Assembly: GCA_022570795.1 (NCBI GenBank)
Contig: JAKUDP010000003.1
Coordinates: 1,612,001-1,676,000, forward strand
Origin: Sphaerulina vaccinii
Lineage: Eukaryota > Ascomycota > Dothideomycetes > Mycosphaerellales > Mycosphaerellaceae
Length of the DNA stretch: 64,000 nucleotides
Direction: 5' to 3'
The translations under genes were made by a program, and so were the position numbers. Positions 42,782-52,433 of the stretch are shown here, one piece after another. The stretch's first letter is position 1. Every line of letters begins with the position of its first letter. A model generated the notes under the pieces. The model did not search any database, was not told the DNA's origin, and saw only the letters and a program-made list of their open reading frames with translations.

Positions 42782-43933
42782 CTAAGAGGGATCTATCTGC
42801 CCAAGATTGAGCCTGAGACGATCGCAGTTGTCTTGTGTAGCCGAGTACCCAAGATCCACGTTGGATTGCTTCCAGTATTTTATATCCTTAGTGGGCGCTG
42901 GCAGAGGTGCGGTGATGAGGGCCATACCACTCACCACCCCAGGAATTATCACATTGCCGATATCATTCTGTGTGCCTTCACAAGCAAGACACATGAAGAT
43001 TTGAGGTCTATGCGTTTCGTTTCCCTGAGCATCGTAGTGGTCGATCTCCGAACCGCATCGACAAGCACGCCAGTAGCCGCCAACCTGAGTGCGGCGCAAT
43101 CTTTCTGCACTGGTAGCTTTGCGCAGGTTGCGGCTACCGCGTAGATTGCTGCGAAGATGGATGTTCTGTAGCCATAAGTCGTTCGCGTTCCGTTTGGCGA
43201 GAAGTGCGTCCCAGATTTTCAGTCTGTGTTCGAGACAGATTGCACTAGGTGGTGCCCATGCAAGATTTCTAGGCGGAGCGGCATGGACGGGATGCACGTT
43301 AAGTGGTTGTGGTCGTGGGACACCGAGATGCATGCTACAAGTGCATGAAGACCACGGGTACTCCTGCCACTTAGTGGCTTCCCTCATGTTCGGAGCCCGC
43401 GCGCTGTCGGGTCCAGGAAGATAGGATAGATCAATTGGGCCAACAAGAGCTGGCCAACCTATTGGTACCATTGTCGAGTTCCTGAAAGCCTGATATCGGT
43501 GTACGGCCAGTGTTATTTCGATCAGTTCACACTTCTGGCAAAGTCTGGTCAGGAAACTGTCGTGTTGTAAAGAGGTCCCAGACACAGGTCCATTCATCTG
43601 CGCATCCGTTTGCCACGTTTGAGCAAAGTTTGGCGCAACTGCTAGCGGGAAAACAGGAGGTGGTCTTTGGGGAGCCAAGGAAGACCATTGGAGGAAGTTA
43701 TGGCCCATTGGTGCACCTCCCGCAGGGAAAGCGGCATTCAGGCCAAGAGCGAATGTTCCGTCCGCCCAACAAGCGATGCATATCGAGAAAGCCGAGCCTT
43801 GACCGGCATTGGCATAACCAGGATGTTGTTTAATACAGTTTGGTCGTGCCGCAACGCAGCCAGGGTGGGCGACAGTATGACCAGGAGGGATCGCGTTGAG
43901 ATTGTTTCGATCGTCGCAAACCACCAAAGCCAT
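42782..43933 (-). CDS. Cys-rich protein of an unrecognised family, paralog B
   Basis: Single exon from the Met at 43933, chosen because it aligns with the paralog A start (MALVVCDDRN versus MANPQACSEF) and because the same 5' flank element lies directly before both; 383 residues. An in-frame Met at 44041 would add 36 residues. Shared blocks with paralog A: HPG with flanking Cys; ICIACWADG versus ICDTCRDQG; FLTRLCQKCELIE versus FLTRLCTSCEQFE; KWQEYPWSSCTC versus KWDDYPFSTCTC; NDLWLQNIHL versus NDAWLRNIEL; YWRACRCGSEIDHYDAQG; MCLACEGTQND. It lacks the intron of paralog A, whose position falls exactly within the shared RACRCG motif. Probably a soluble zinc-binding protein; function unknown. Confidence 0.75.
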   Translation of the reverse strand: MALVVCDDRNNLNAIPPGHTVAHPGCVAARPNCIKQHPGYANAGQGSAFSICIACWADGTFALGLNAAFPAGGAPMGHNFLQWSSLAPQRPPPVFPLAVAPNFAQTWQTDAQMNGPVSGTSLQHDSFLTRLCQKCELIEITLAVHRYQAFRNSTMVPIGWPALVGPIDLSYLPGPDSARAPNMREATKWQEYPWSSCTCSMHLGVPRPQPLNVHPVHAAPPRNLAWAPPSAICLEHRLKIWDALLAKRNANDLWLQNIHLRSNLRGSRNLRKATSAERLRRTQVGGYWRACRCGSEIDHYDAQGNETHRPQIFMCLACEGTQNDIGNVIIPGVVSGMALITAPLPAPTKDIKYWKQSNVDLGYSATQDNCDRLRLNLGQIDPS

Positions 43934-45373
43934 GTTCTGATATGATAAAGAGGATCGATGATGTCTTCCAGCTTCCGTTGCAGGCTCGTCTACTTTACAG
44001 CGATACTGCCGTATCCAACATCGCCGGATCAAGTTAGCCATTGCCTTGCTATTGTGCGATGGATGCGGTCAGTGTAGAGCTTCTGGTCCATGGCCCAGAA
44101 GAACAAAGCCTGGACACGACAGATCCGGAAGAGGGTGGCATAGATCGCAAAGTCAAAAAAGGACAAGGGTCAAAGGGAATGGCTGTCATTTGTCTTTGTG
44201 TCGCGATGCTGGATTGACGAGGACATTGATGTATTGATGCAGGGCTATCTGCACTTGGCTGCTGAAGTGTGGTCAGAACGCCGTGTAATTATGACAATTT
44301 CATTCAGTTTCATGTACCATCGATAGCCCGTCTCAATCGCACACAAGATCATGCTCCCGTGACATCAATCGTATCATACTCGCGTCCCTCCAGCTGTAGG
44401 TCTGCCAAAGCCACAGGAAGGGCAATACGTTGTCTGCTATAGAAGTAGCATCATTCCTAGTGCTCGCCGGATATGGCCAGCTTCGTTCTTTGTTCATTGT
44501 GCACTGAAGGCAGCGGAGACTACTTTTCGTCCGAATCATGCAATCGGTTGCTCTTGTGTGTGTGGCCTTATACACTATGTCTGCGGCCTCGATCAAGTGA
44601 TATGGTATCGTCGAGCGAGAGGAACTACCATGGATCGTTATACGGACAGACCGCACGCCTGTTTAGACTCGAAGCCCCTCAAGCACAGCCCTTTGACATT
44701 CCAGTCGAGAACAAAGCACTTCATATGCTTGAGCAGCCGGCCAGCCGTACACCCAACCTGAGACTCAACAGGGTAGTCATGAGGTTTATGCTAAGCGGTG
44801 GCATCTCACACGTGGCAACAAGGTCGTGCATCATGCTCTTGTTTGCCGCGCAAAGTAGAAGGTCGTACATCACCGCGCCACCTAGAGGAGAACAGTCCGA
44901 CACTCCAGCAAGACGTGCAGCAGTATTCCATTGTGTATGTCCTGCGTAGAGCAATGCTACGGCTTGGAAAAGCGTAGTGCTGATAGCATGTCTGCTACGG
45001 GTGCATTCGAAACACTCCGGTCTTGATATAGGCAGGTTGCCTCAGACAGTCCTCAGTATCGTCAAACAGATGTCCTGTGAGTACGATCGGTATGTCGGTC
45101 TTGGTGCATGAGCTCCATTGTATCCTTCCAAAAGAATAGTCAGATGCGTTGCGTGAAGCGTGAGGTCGGACTGCTCTCGTCCGTGCGCAATCAAGCTTTT
45201 GGCTTTTGCAGGGTTGTCCAAGAAGTTGTGCTTCGCCGCGATGATCACGAAACAGCTCTCGACATCATTCTCAGACCAGGCAGCGCTGGAAGCTGCTTTC
45301 CTTTGGCCAGCTTCCTTTGGCCATGGAGCGATAGCGAGGGACTGTAGCCACCTTAGGCTCCTCATATGAAAAC
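43934..45373. other. gene-free stretch of about 1.4 kb with a diverged copy of the paralog 5' flank
   Basis: Open frames at 44473-44949 (+) and 45042-45386 (-) lack motifs. The 44425-44512 stretch resembles 42046-42125 (TCTGCTATA, GCTCGCCGGAT, CTTTGTNCATTGTG in the same order), suggesting a relic of a third copy. Confidence 0.5.
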
Positions 45374-47503
45374 ATGTACATACCAACAGAACACTGGAAC
45401 GCGGATCTGGCCATTGCTAGGAGCTACAAGGGCAGCTCAGATAACCTCAAGAATGGAGGATGGTCCAGTTTGATTGGAGTCGTAACGGCAATATGTGGGA
45501 ACGTGCTCATATCATTTGCACTGAACACGCAGAGATATGCCCACATGCGCTTGAGCAGAGATCGCGAAGCGAGACTGCATGAGAAACGCAAGAGCGCGAA
45601 GCGGAAAGGGAAGAGCGACGACTATGGCACACAGCAGAGGGAAGTGGCGGAAAGGCGAGCGGAAGAGGACAGAAAAGCAGAGACAAACGGCAGTTACACG
45701 CTGGAGCAGGGAGAGGAGACCGAGACAGCGCCACTGATACCTAAGCTGGACTCCAGGCAGGTCTCGTTGTCTTCTTCTTCTGAAGAGCTCAACAAGGACG
45801 ATACGGACGACGACGATGTTGAGGAAAAGTCGTATCTCAGATCGCCAATATGGTGGCTCGGCATTGGCATGATGATCGTGGGCGAAACAGGAAATTTCCT
45901 CGCGTATGGCTTTGCACCAGCCTCGATTGTGTCACCACTGGGCGTAGTGGCGCTCATCTCGAACTGTCTGATCGCGCCACTACTGCTGAAGGAGAAGTTT
46001 CGGATACGCGATGGCGTAGGAGTGCTCATCGCCGTTGCTGGAGCTGTTGTTGTCGTGCTCAGTGCTAGCGACAGCAATCCCAAGCTCACACCAGATGCCA
46101 TCTGGCGGCTCGTGACAACATGGGAGTTCGAAACATACCTAGGAATCACCGTGGCTCTCATTATCGCCCTCACTGTGCTCAGCAACAAGTATGGGCACAA
46201 AACGATCCTGATTGACATTGGCCTTGTCGGACTATACGGAGGCTATACTGCTTTGTCTACGAAAGGCATCGCCTCGCTCCTCACGTACAGCCTTTACAAG
46301 GTCGTCACCTTTCCAATCTCCTACCTCCTACTGGCTGTTCTGGTCTTCACAGCTGTGATGCAGATCAAGTACGTGAACCGAGCCCTGCAGAGGTTCAACT
46401 CGACCATGGTCATTCCTACTCAGTTTGTCATGTTCACCATCTCGGTCATTGTCGGCAGTGCCATCCTATACCGCGACTTTGAGCGTGAGAGTCCGGAAGA
46501 CGCTGGCAAGTTCGTGGGCGGATGTGCGTTGACATTTTTCGGTGTATGGTGCATCACGTCAGGAAGGAAGTCCGAGCAGAACGATGACTATGAGGATGAT
46601 GAAGACGATGATGGGATCAGCTTGGTCGATGAAGAAGGAGTGATGCCAGAAGTGCGCGAGCACGATGGCTCGAGCAGAAACATGTCACTTGTGGCGAGCT
46701 CTATTAACGCACCTTCGTTGAGGCGAGCACAGACAGCAGAGGTTGGCTCGCTTCCGAAAGTCCATGTTCGAGCGCCAACTTTTGGAACAACACCGCCTGG
46801 CGCCTTGGACTGGAACAAGTATCTGCCTGAAATGCAGCCAGGCACTGCCAGTGCTGTGCACCAAGACCCAGGAGCACTCAATGGCAATGGCAAGGACAAC
46901 GCCGACCCGAAGAAACCTGTCATGCACGCTACAACATCGGCGCCAGTGGTCCCGCAGACACCGAACACCTCACTCCGCCCTAAGACGCCTCTATCACGCA
47001 CACCTTCAGGCCCACCGGAGCGACCAAGTCCTCAGCGCACACCACTGAACCGCGGTCAGACAGTCAACGACCCAGTTGTTCCGCAACGATTGCTCGAACG
47101 CACATCCTCGCTCCGTCTTGGACCTCTGACGAGTCCTCTCAGCGGCTCGTTAGCAGCCATCGTCGCAGACGAAATGCGTAGATCTCAACTTGGGAGCATG
47201 AAAAGACGTATATCGAATCGTCCTCGAAGACCCACAGATCGAGATGAAGACAATAGGCCTTTGATGTCGAGTAGTCTGAAGAGACATTCTATCGCTAGTA
47301 CTGATATGGAGTTCGAAAGTCAGGAGGCTGTGGATCTCAGAACTGCGGCTGGGAGTCCGGGGAATGGAAAGTTGAGAAGCCCGAGTGCTACGATCAGCGA
47401 TATGTTCGGAGCCAGTAGCGGGACTTCGTTGAAAAGGCAAAGGACAATAGAGAGAGACAAGAAGCGGGCAAGTGGATCTGCTGTGTCGGAAGAAGGAGAA
47501 TGA
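45374..47503 (+). CDS. NIPA-type (DUF803) magnesium transporter
   Basis: Single exon, 709 residues. The first hydrophobic segment (GGWSSLIGVVTAICGNVLISFALNTQRYAH) is followed by a charged cytosolic insert of about 110 residues rich in Lys, Glu and Ser. The NIPA core then runs from about 155 to 395 with eight further helices: WWLGIGMMIVGETGNFLAYGFAPASIVSPLG, VALISNCLIAPLLLKEKFRIRDGVG, then FPISYLLLAVLVFTAVMQIKYVNRALQRFNSTMVIPTQFVMF. A long, Pro/Ser/Thr-rich C-terminal tail of about 300 residues follows, probably a phosphorylated cytosolic region. NIPA proteins move Mg2+ across plasma or endosomal membranes. The internal insert and long tail are typical of filamentous-fungal members. Confidence 0.92.
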   Translation: MYIPTEHWNADLAIARSYKGSSDNLKNGGWSSLIGVVTAICGNVLISFALNTQRYAHMRLSRDREARLHEKRKSAKRKGKSDDYGTQQREVAERRAEEDRKAETNGSYTLEQGEETETAPLIPKLDSRQVSLSSSSEELNKDDTDDDDVEEKSYLRSPIWWLGIGMMIVGETGNFLAYGFAPASIVSPLGVVALISNCLIAPLLLKEKFRIRDGVGVLIAVAGAVVVVLSASDSNPKLTPDAIWRLVTTWEFETYLGITVALIIALTVLSNKYGHKTILIDIGLVGLYGGYTALSTKGIASLLTYSLYKVVTFPISYLLLAVLVFTAVMQIKYVNRALQRFNSTMVIPTQFVMFTISVIVGSAILYRDFERESPEDAGKFVGGCALTFFGVWCITSGRKSEQNDDYEDDEDDDGISLVDEEGVMPEVREHDGSSRNMSLVASSINAPSLRRAQTAEVGSLPKVHVRAPTFGTTPPGALDWNKYLPEMQPGTASAVHQDPGALNGNGKDNADPKKPVMHATTSAPVVPQTPNTSLRPKTPLSRTPSGPPERPSPQRTPLNRGQTVNDPVVPQRLLERTSSLRLGPLTSPLSGSLAAIVADEMRRSQLGSMKRRISNRPRRPTDRDEDNRPLMSSSLKRHSIASTDMEFESQEAVDLRTAAGSPGNGKLRSPSATISDMFGASSGTSLKRQRTIERDKKRASGSAVSEEGE

Positions 47504-47822
47504 CCGCAGAATACTTGACGGCGTCACGAGTTTGATTTAGATGAGTTGTAATGTTACAAAGAGATGAGGCATCTTCAGAGGAAAATATCATAAAGCTGTA
47601 TTGATTGTACAGCCACCGAGAAGCTTGTTGGGAACATGGAGCATAAAGTGCGTGTACAGCATGATCGAAAGCTGATTGGAAAGCGTACCTTGGCTCTTCT
47701 TTTGGCACTCTCGTGGAGTGCGATCACACATCGGAAATGCTCTCCGAGAAGCCGAGTGCAGTGGCATTGCGCCCTGTCCGGAAGAGCAATGGCCTGGTAG
47801 CAACGATGCGCAGCAGCCGATC
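47504..47822. other. intergenic, convergent 3' ends
   Basis: Between the NIPA gene and the first F-box-like gene. Nothing recognised. Confidence 0.5.
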
Positions 47823-49154
47823 TCAGTCCCGTGAAACCTTACACCTCCATTCCAACTCGCGCTGCAAGACCTGCGCTTGCTCGCGTCGCCTCTTTCGCAA
47901 CTCCCGGATATTGCGTGTATGCTCCGAAGTGAGACCTGTCACTTTGCGTTGGTTTTCAATTTCAAGTCCGCCAGCCGCATTGGGATACTTCGCCACTTTA
48001 TAACAATGCTCATGGTGAAGGTCCTTAGCTACATCATAATATTCTCTCGTCAGAGCAGCCTCTCTAGACAGCGACTTGTCGTTCTCTGTTTGGGCAAGCT
48101 CTCTGATCTCGTCGAGTGATCGAAATAGCTGGCAGAAGAAGTCAAAGGCTTGTCCTTGAGTGTCTGTTGCGGAGAACCGTCGAACGATCCTCAGACTGCC
48201 AATGTCAGGTTGATGCTTCTTCCAGTCTGCGTCTGCGATGATTGAGAGGGTAATTGGTTGTGGCTGCTTTGCGTTGCACAATTTGATCTGTCTCCAGCTC
48301 GCTTTGGGGTCCCACCAAGCTTTGCTGAACTTGCCTGTCATGCGCCGGTATAGATTGAAGTCCTTGCAAGCCAGAGACGATCTCAGGCTTATGACTATGG
48401 TCTTGGAGACAGTATGGGGGTTGGTCATGATGGTCAAGTCTCGTCTCATGACTCTGGTGTCTTTGTATCGGTTGAGGTTGAGGAGAATGCTGAATAAGGG
48501 GCCGTGATATGGCAGTGGACCATTCTCACTTGTTAAAGCCTCACGGTGGAGATCAGTATTCTCGCGAGGTGCCAAGTACATCAACTGCTTGAGTGAAGTC
48601 GAGCTTTGGATTGCAGCTGCGAAAGCGTGGTTCACGCGTAGAAGACGGAATAGACAAGTCCCGCCGAGCGATATGTTGCCAGCGCCAGCCATGGGCGGAA
48701 AGTTGAGAAGTCCATAATCCTTCGGTATCTGATGAGCCACTGCGAAGTGTAGAATCTTCTCGAGGAGTTCTGGAACTTTGAAGACACGCATGGCGTTTCC
48801 AGGTTTTGCGATCGGCTCAGCAGAGACTGTGGCAGGTGTGCTGCTCTTACTTTGCTGAGCCTCTAATTGCTCGTTCATGCGGCTTGTCGATACATCCGGT
48901 GCTGGAGTGGCGTGGTGGTCTGCCGCCGTCGGAGACGTCCTCGTTGGAGGGACAGAGGTGACTTCTGTCATCACGGGGCCTAGTCGATCGTGCATAGGTA
49001 CAGCAAGCTGTCTTGCGCGAGTGGGAGTGGTCAATATATGAGTGTGTTGAAAATGTTTGTATCGTGTCATACGAGGTCGAATCGGGACATTGAGACCTTT
49101 GTTTGTAGCAGCTAAATCTTTCTTCACTTCACTTGTCTTGTGCCACCCTACCAA
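47823..49154 (-). CDS. F-box-like protein, tandem paralog 1
   Basis: Single exon, up to 443 residues. The first 120 residues are Thr/Pro-rich and low complexity, and the true start may be an internal Met, such as the one just before RVFKVPELLEKILHFAVAH. That segment is a degenerate F-box of the fungal type (FxxPELLExIL), followed by CLFRLLRVNHAFAAAIQSSTSLKQLMYLAP. The middle contains KASWRQIKLCNAKQPQPITLSII, shared with the neighbouring paralog. The C-terminus is a charged coiled coil ending in Arg-rich repeats (RKRRREQAQVLQREL). F-box proteins link substrates to SCF ubiquitin ligases through Skp1; whether this degenerate box binds Skp1 is not known. No repeat-type substrate domain is present. 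Confidence 0.78.
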   Translation of the reverse strand: MVGWHKTSEVKKDLAATNKGLNVPIRPRMTRYKHFQHTHILTTPTRARQLAVPMHDRLGPVMTEVTSVPPTRTSPTAADHHATPAPDVSTSRMNEQLEAQQSKSSTPATVSAEPIAKPGNAMRVFKVPELLEKILHFAVAHQIPKDYGLLNFPPMAGAGNISLGGTCLFRLLRVNHAFAAAIQSSTSLKQLMYLAPRENTDLHREALTSENGPLPYHGPLFSILLNLNRYKDTRVMRRDLTIMTNPHTVSKTIVISLRSSLACKDFNLYRRMTGKFSKAWWDPKASWRQIKLCNAKQPQPITLSIIADADWKKHQPDIGSLRIVRRFSATDTQGQAFDFFCQLFRSLDEIRELAQTENDKSLSREAALTREYYDVAKDLHHEHCYKVAKYPNAAGGLEIENQRKVTGLTSEHTRNIRELRKRRREQAQVLQRELEWRCKVSRD

Positions 49155-49330
49155 TTCGGCGTTTCTTACTATGGCAAAGGCGGATGACTTTCTTCCTTGT
49201 CAAGCGTAAATCCTGCTGACTAGCAAAAGCTGAAGTGCTTTGCAGTCATAGTCAATGCAAAGCTCGTCCTTGGGTGATCACTCTGCTCCATGTCCGTCGT
49301 GCGACCACTTCCTATTGTAACAACCTCGAG

Positions 49331-50380
49331 TCACATCGAAGACATCTTTGCACGCTCATGTCTGTCTTTCAGCGCTTCCATCTCTTGCTGGTGCCTTGCT
49401 TGCAAGTCGTCCATCTCACGCGCCGCGATAGCCCGCTCAACTTCATCAGTTCGACGGATCTCGCACTGCTTGTAAACAGCCTGCCAGTATCCCGAGCTCC
49501 GCATATCATTCAGTTGGTCCTGAGTCTCGTTAAGCCTTGCTTCGAGCTCCGCATACTCCTCCAACGTAGCCTGCTTAGTCGCTCTGCTGTCGTCTATCAG
49601 TTTGAAAAAGCTAAGCAGTGAGCTTAGCACAGTTTCCAGAGTGTCCTCTTTCGCAAACTCCCAGACGACCTCAGGAACACCCACCGAAGGTTCAGCTCTC
49701 TCCCAGCCTCTATCTCCGATGATTCTGAGCCGCAAGGATCGCTGATCGTTGGCATTACAAATCTTGATCTTCCTCCAGCTGGCTTCGGATCTGGTCCACG
49801 ATTCACGAAATCCCTCCACCATAAGCGTTTGCAGCTTGCCATCGCCAGTCAACTCTGTCAGCGTCTCGAGACCAGTCTCGAGACCTTCGCGCAAATCGGA
49901 GCACCACCAGGAGGACAGCAGGATAGTGCATGTTTGACAACCGACACTGGGGCCGACTGGAATGTGCTGAAGGTTCTCGACTTTCATTGGATGTGCACGC
50001 CAATCGAACAGATCTCGACCGTACTCGCCTTTCATATTGATCCGGTGCAGCAAGTCGTACAAAGGTCTGTGGAGAGGCAGTCTTTGGTGAAACTGATTCA
50101 GTAGGAGGTTGTTATCATATGGTGCTAGAAGCATCATTTGCCCCAACTTGAGCGAGCCTCGAACAGTAGCCGCAAAGAGCTTACAGACACGCTGGATGCG
50201 GTATAGACATATCCGGTCCTGCCAAATACGACCATTCAGTGGACAGATGCCAAGACTCGTGTCCGGCCCAATTGCTTTGGCGTCCTCTACACCAAGTAGC
50301 AATATGTTCTCGAGGAGCTCGGGAACATTGAACACACGCAGTGAAGCTTCAACACTTGGTGCTGGCACAGAAGTGGCCAT
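49331..50380 (-). CDS. F-box-like protein, tandem paralog 2
   Basis: Single exon, 349 residues, same strand and 176 nt upstream of paralog 1. The box is LRVFNVPELLENILLLGVED near residue 13, then ICLYRIQRVCKLFAATVRGSLKLGQMMLLAPYDN. The middle carries SEASWRKIKICNANDQRSLRLRIIGDRGWERAEPSVG, aligning with paralog 1 (CNAK...LSIIADADWKKHQPDIG). The C-terminus is a Glu/Arg/Gln-rich coiled coil. Divergence is high (roughly one residue in three shared in the alignable parts), so the duplication is old or fast-evolving. The domain pair of degenerate F-box plus helical tail is common in expanded dothideomycete families. Function unknown. Confidence 0.78.
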   Translation of the reverse strand: MATSVPAPSVEASLRVFNVPELLENILLLGVEDAKAIGPDTSLGICPLNGRIWQDRICLYRIQRVCKLFAATVRGSLKLGQMMLLAPYDNNLLLNQFHQRLPLHRPLYDLLHRINMKGEYGRDLFDWRAHPMKVENLQHIPVGPSVGCQTCTILLSSWWCSDLREGLETGLETLTELTGDGKLQTLMVEGFRESWTRSEASWRKIKICNANDQRSLRLRIIGDRGWERAEPSVGVPEVVWEFAKEDTLETVLSSLLSFFKLIDDSRATKQATLEEYAELEARLNETQDQLNDMRSSGYWQAVYKQCEIRRTDEVERAIAAREMDDLQARHQQEMEALKDRHERAKMSSM

Positions 50381-51241
50381 GCTGGCAGCTCTTCTCTGAT
50401 CTGCTCTCGACTTGAAATTCTGGCGCGTGTTGTTCTCTGAAGGGCTCGTGTGTGAGGACGCCAGAAAGTTGTGATTGTTGGCGCCTTCGTATCAGTATCG
50501 AGAGCAGACGATGTCCCGTGTGTTTCGCTCACCAGCGAGATATAAGGAGATGTTGTGTGGTGTGTTGTTTGTTGTTTGTTTGCCTGTTTGCTCGACTTTG
50601 GGAGCGAAAAGTTAAGCTTTGCAGGATAAGCTTTTGTTTCGGCTTCACTTCTCTGCGCCTTCGACCTTCACTTGCACTCAGCCCGAACGCCTTCACGCTG
50701 ACTACAAGACATGCAAGACCCTGATGCGAGTCTCGAGTCACCGCAACGTGATCTTGCCCGCGTAACTGCCAGAAGTTTTCATTCTACAATTTTGGTGAGA
50801 CCATTTCGTGGCAAACTCGAGTAGCGCAATAGCCCTCTCGTAATTCTTCTCTCCTGGACTTTTAATCCAGACTCAGAACCATGTCGTAGCCTGTGCTCAT
50901 ACAGTGGCACAGCAATCCCAGAAAAGGCTGGCTCTCGACTATGGTTCCACCATGAGAACGCCAGACTACATGGAGAGCCAACGCGTATAAGTAGCAGAGC
51001 ACCACCGCCAGAGGAGCATTGACTGGCGGTGAAGCTCAGTCCTCATACGATGCAAATCAGCCCGGCGGACCATTACATTCGGCAATCTGGGGGCAGTTCT
51101 CCCTTAGCGTCGTGTAGATCGTACTAGTATCGGCAGCGTCGACTAGCGTATTTCGTGAAGACGCTCAAATAAGCGCATGATGCGCAGCGTTGAAGCGTGG
51201 AAGCACTGAACACAGGGCCTTTCAGTCACAACATCGTAATC
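50381..51241. other. gene-free stretch of about 860 nt
   Basis: Promoter side of F-box-like paralog 2 and of the small secreted protein gene. No gene evidence; a GTTTGTTTG-like run lies at about 50563-50593. Confidence 0.5.
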
Positions 51242-51547
51242 ATGCTCCTCAACTTCCTCCTCTTCACAACCTTCCTCATCACCTTTGCGACCGCCGAAGG
51301 TGGTATGTGGTGTAATCGCGGCACTCCAGGAGACGGCAGCTGCGAAAGTGCTGGATACTGGACGTTTTGCGTAACTCTCCTCGTCTTCGGGAGTCCTACT
51401 TATGCCGATCGGGGTCTGTGATTGCAGTGCAAGCGGTCGAAAGAAAGGCCTGAACACAAGTATAACAAAAATGTCAAGCAAAGTTCGAAGAATGCGGATG
51501 GAGGATGGGGTTGCGGCAATGGCGCCGAGGTCTGGTGCGCTCATTAG
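51242..51547 (+). CDS. small cysteine-rich secreted protein, effector candidate
   Basis: Two exons, 51242-51370 and 51428-51547, give 82 residues. The 57-nt intron runs GTAACT to TTGCAG. The first exon encodes a signal peptide (MLLNFLLFTTFLITFATA) and a mature start EGGMWCNRGTPGDGSCE, ending YWTFC; the second begins with another Cys, so the junction creates a CC pair. It ends GGWGCGNGAEVWCAH. The mature chain of about 63 residues has six Cys, consistent with three disulfides. The pattern of GTPGDG...C, FCC, then C-x-NG...WCA is one I associate with small secreted proteins of plant-associated dothideomycetes, with the intron at the CC pair. It may act at the host or substrate interface; no function is established. 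Unspliced, the frame reads on to 51421 and loses the second half of the Cys pattern. Confidence 0.72.
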
Positions 51548-51758
51548 ATTCCCTCTATCCTTAGGTCGTAGTCGGTTCGAATATGGCGGTTTCGAGTAGA
51601 AATGAGTGTCTCAGCGAGATTTCTGTTCCAGTAGAGGTTTCCGTTGTTGCCTGAAAGCTTCGTATGAAGCACCTTACTCCCGTCTACTGTCTACCACTCT
51701 TCCAGAAAGCAGCATTCATAGCAGTTCCACAGCATGGCACGGTATCGACTCATCTCAC

Positions 51759-51887
51759 GGAGGTATGGCGCAGTGGTTAGCGCATCCGCCTTACAAGTCA
51801 AAAGCATGGCACACCAGCTGGCCTGTTGTGGACGTGTGTGAGTAGACTAGTGCGCGGAGGGTCGTCAGTTCAATCCTGACTATGTCC
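51759..51887 (+). tRNA. tRNA-like copy 1, intron-containing, anticodon UAC (Val by anticodon)
   Basis: GGAGGTA at the 5' end pairs imperfectly with TATGTCC at 51881-51887 (mismatch G:G at the fourth pair). An A-box-like TGGCGCAGTGG is present. The anticodon stem TCCGC/GCGGA closes a loop CTTACA interrupted by an insert of about 58 nt at the usual intron position. The T-arm GTCAG/CTGAC with TTCAATC is intact. The mismatched acceptor stem makes functionality uncertain. Confidence 0.5.
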
Positions 51888-52055
51888 AGTTGTTCTTTTG
51901 CCACTCTTTTGGCTTTTCTGACTCGAACAGCGTTTTGCTCGTATCATGTTGGCTTCCACTATGCGCAGTTGACTCTCGTCTGCCTGTGAGCTCTTATAGC
52001 CTCCTGGACTGGGAGGGCTCCCATCAATCGCAGTATTGCAAATGATCGCTATCAC

Positions 52056-52127
52056 GGAGACATGGCGCAGTGGTAGCGTTTCTGCCTTGCAAGCAGGAGG
52101 TCGTTAGTTCGATTCTGACTGTCTCCG
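52056..52127 (+). tRNA. tRNA-like copy 2, anticodon UGC (Ala by anticodon)
   Basis: A complete 72-nt cloverleaf without intron: acceptor GGAGACA/TGTCTCC, D-stem GCGC/GCGT, anticodon stem TCTGC/GCAGG with loop CTTGCAA, and T-arm GTTAG/CTGAC with TTCGATT. The anticodon is TGC (Ala). Against an ordinary tRNA-Ala, the third acceptor pair is A:U rather than the G:U identity pair and the discriminator base is G, so charging with alanine is doubtful. Confidence 0.65.
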
Positions 52128-52290
52128 GCTCCACCACTTTCCATTGTTTTGGCCTTTCTCATCCAATCCAGGTCACATAGTTTTGCTGTTGCCATAACCT
52201 CACGTGCTTTACATAGCCCAGTCTTGAGCCCTCGGCCAGTAAGCCTCCATAGCCTTGAAGAAACAGAAGACTTTCATCGCTCCCTCTCCT

Positions 52291-52433
52291 GGAGATATGG
52301 CGCAATGGTAGCGCTCCTGCTGCATAGCACCCGCTGCGACGGCAGGACTGGTTGTCTTGCTTGCTTGCCGCCCCTCAAAAGGCGTCATGCATGCATTAGC
52401 AGGTGGTTGTCGGTTCAAGTCCGACTATCTCCA
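52291..52433 (+). tRNA. tRNA-like copy 3, long insert in anticodon loop, probably non-functional
   Basis: Acceptor GGAGATA/TATCTCC is perfect with discriminator A. The D-stem is GCGC/GCGC, the anticodon stem CCTGC/GCAGG, and the T-arm GTCGG/CCGAC with TTCAAGT. The anticodon loop starts TGCATA, so position 33 is G instead of the invariant T, and it carries an insert of about 70 nt. A and B boxes are intact. Likely a pseudogene or a tRNA-derived element. Confidence 0.5.
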
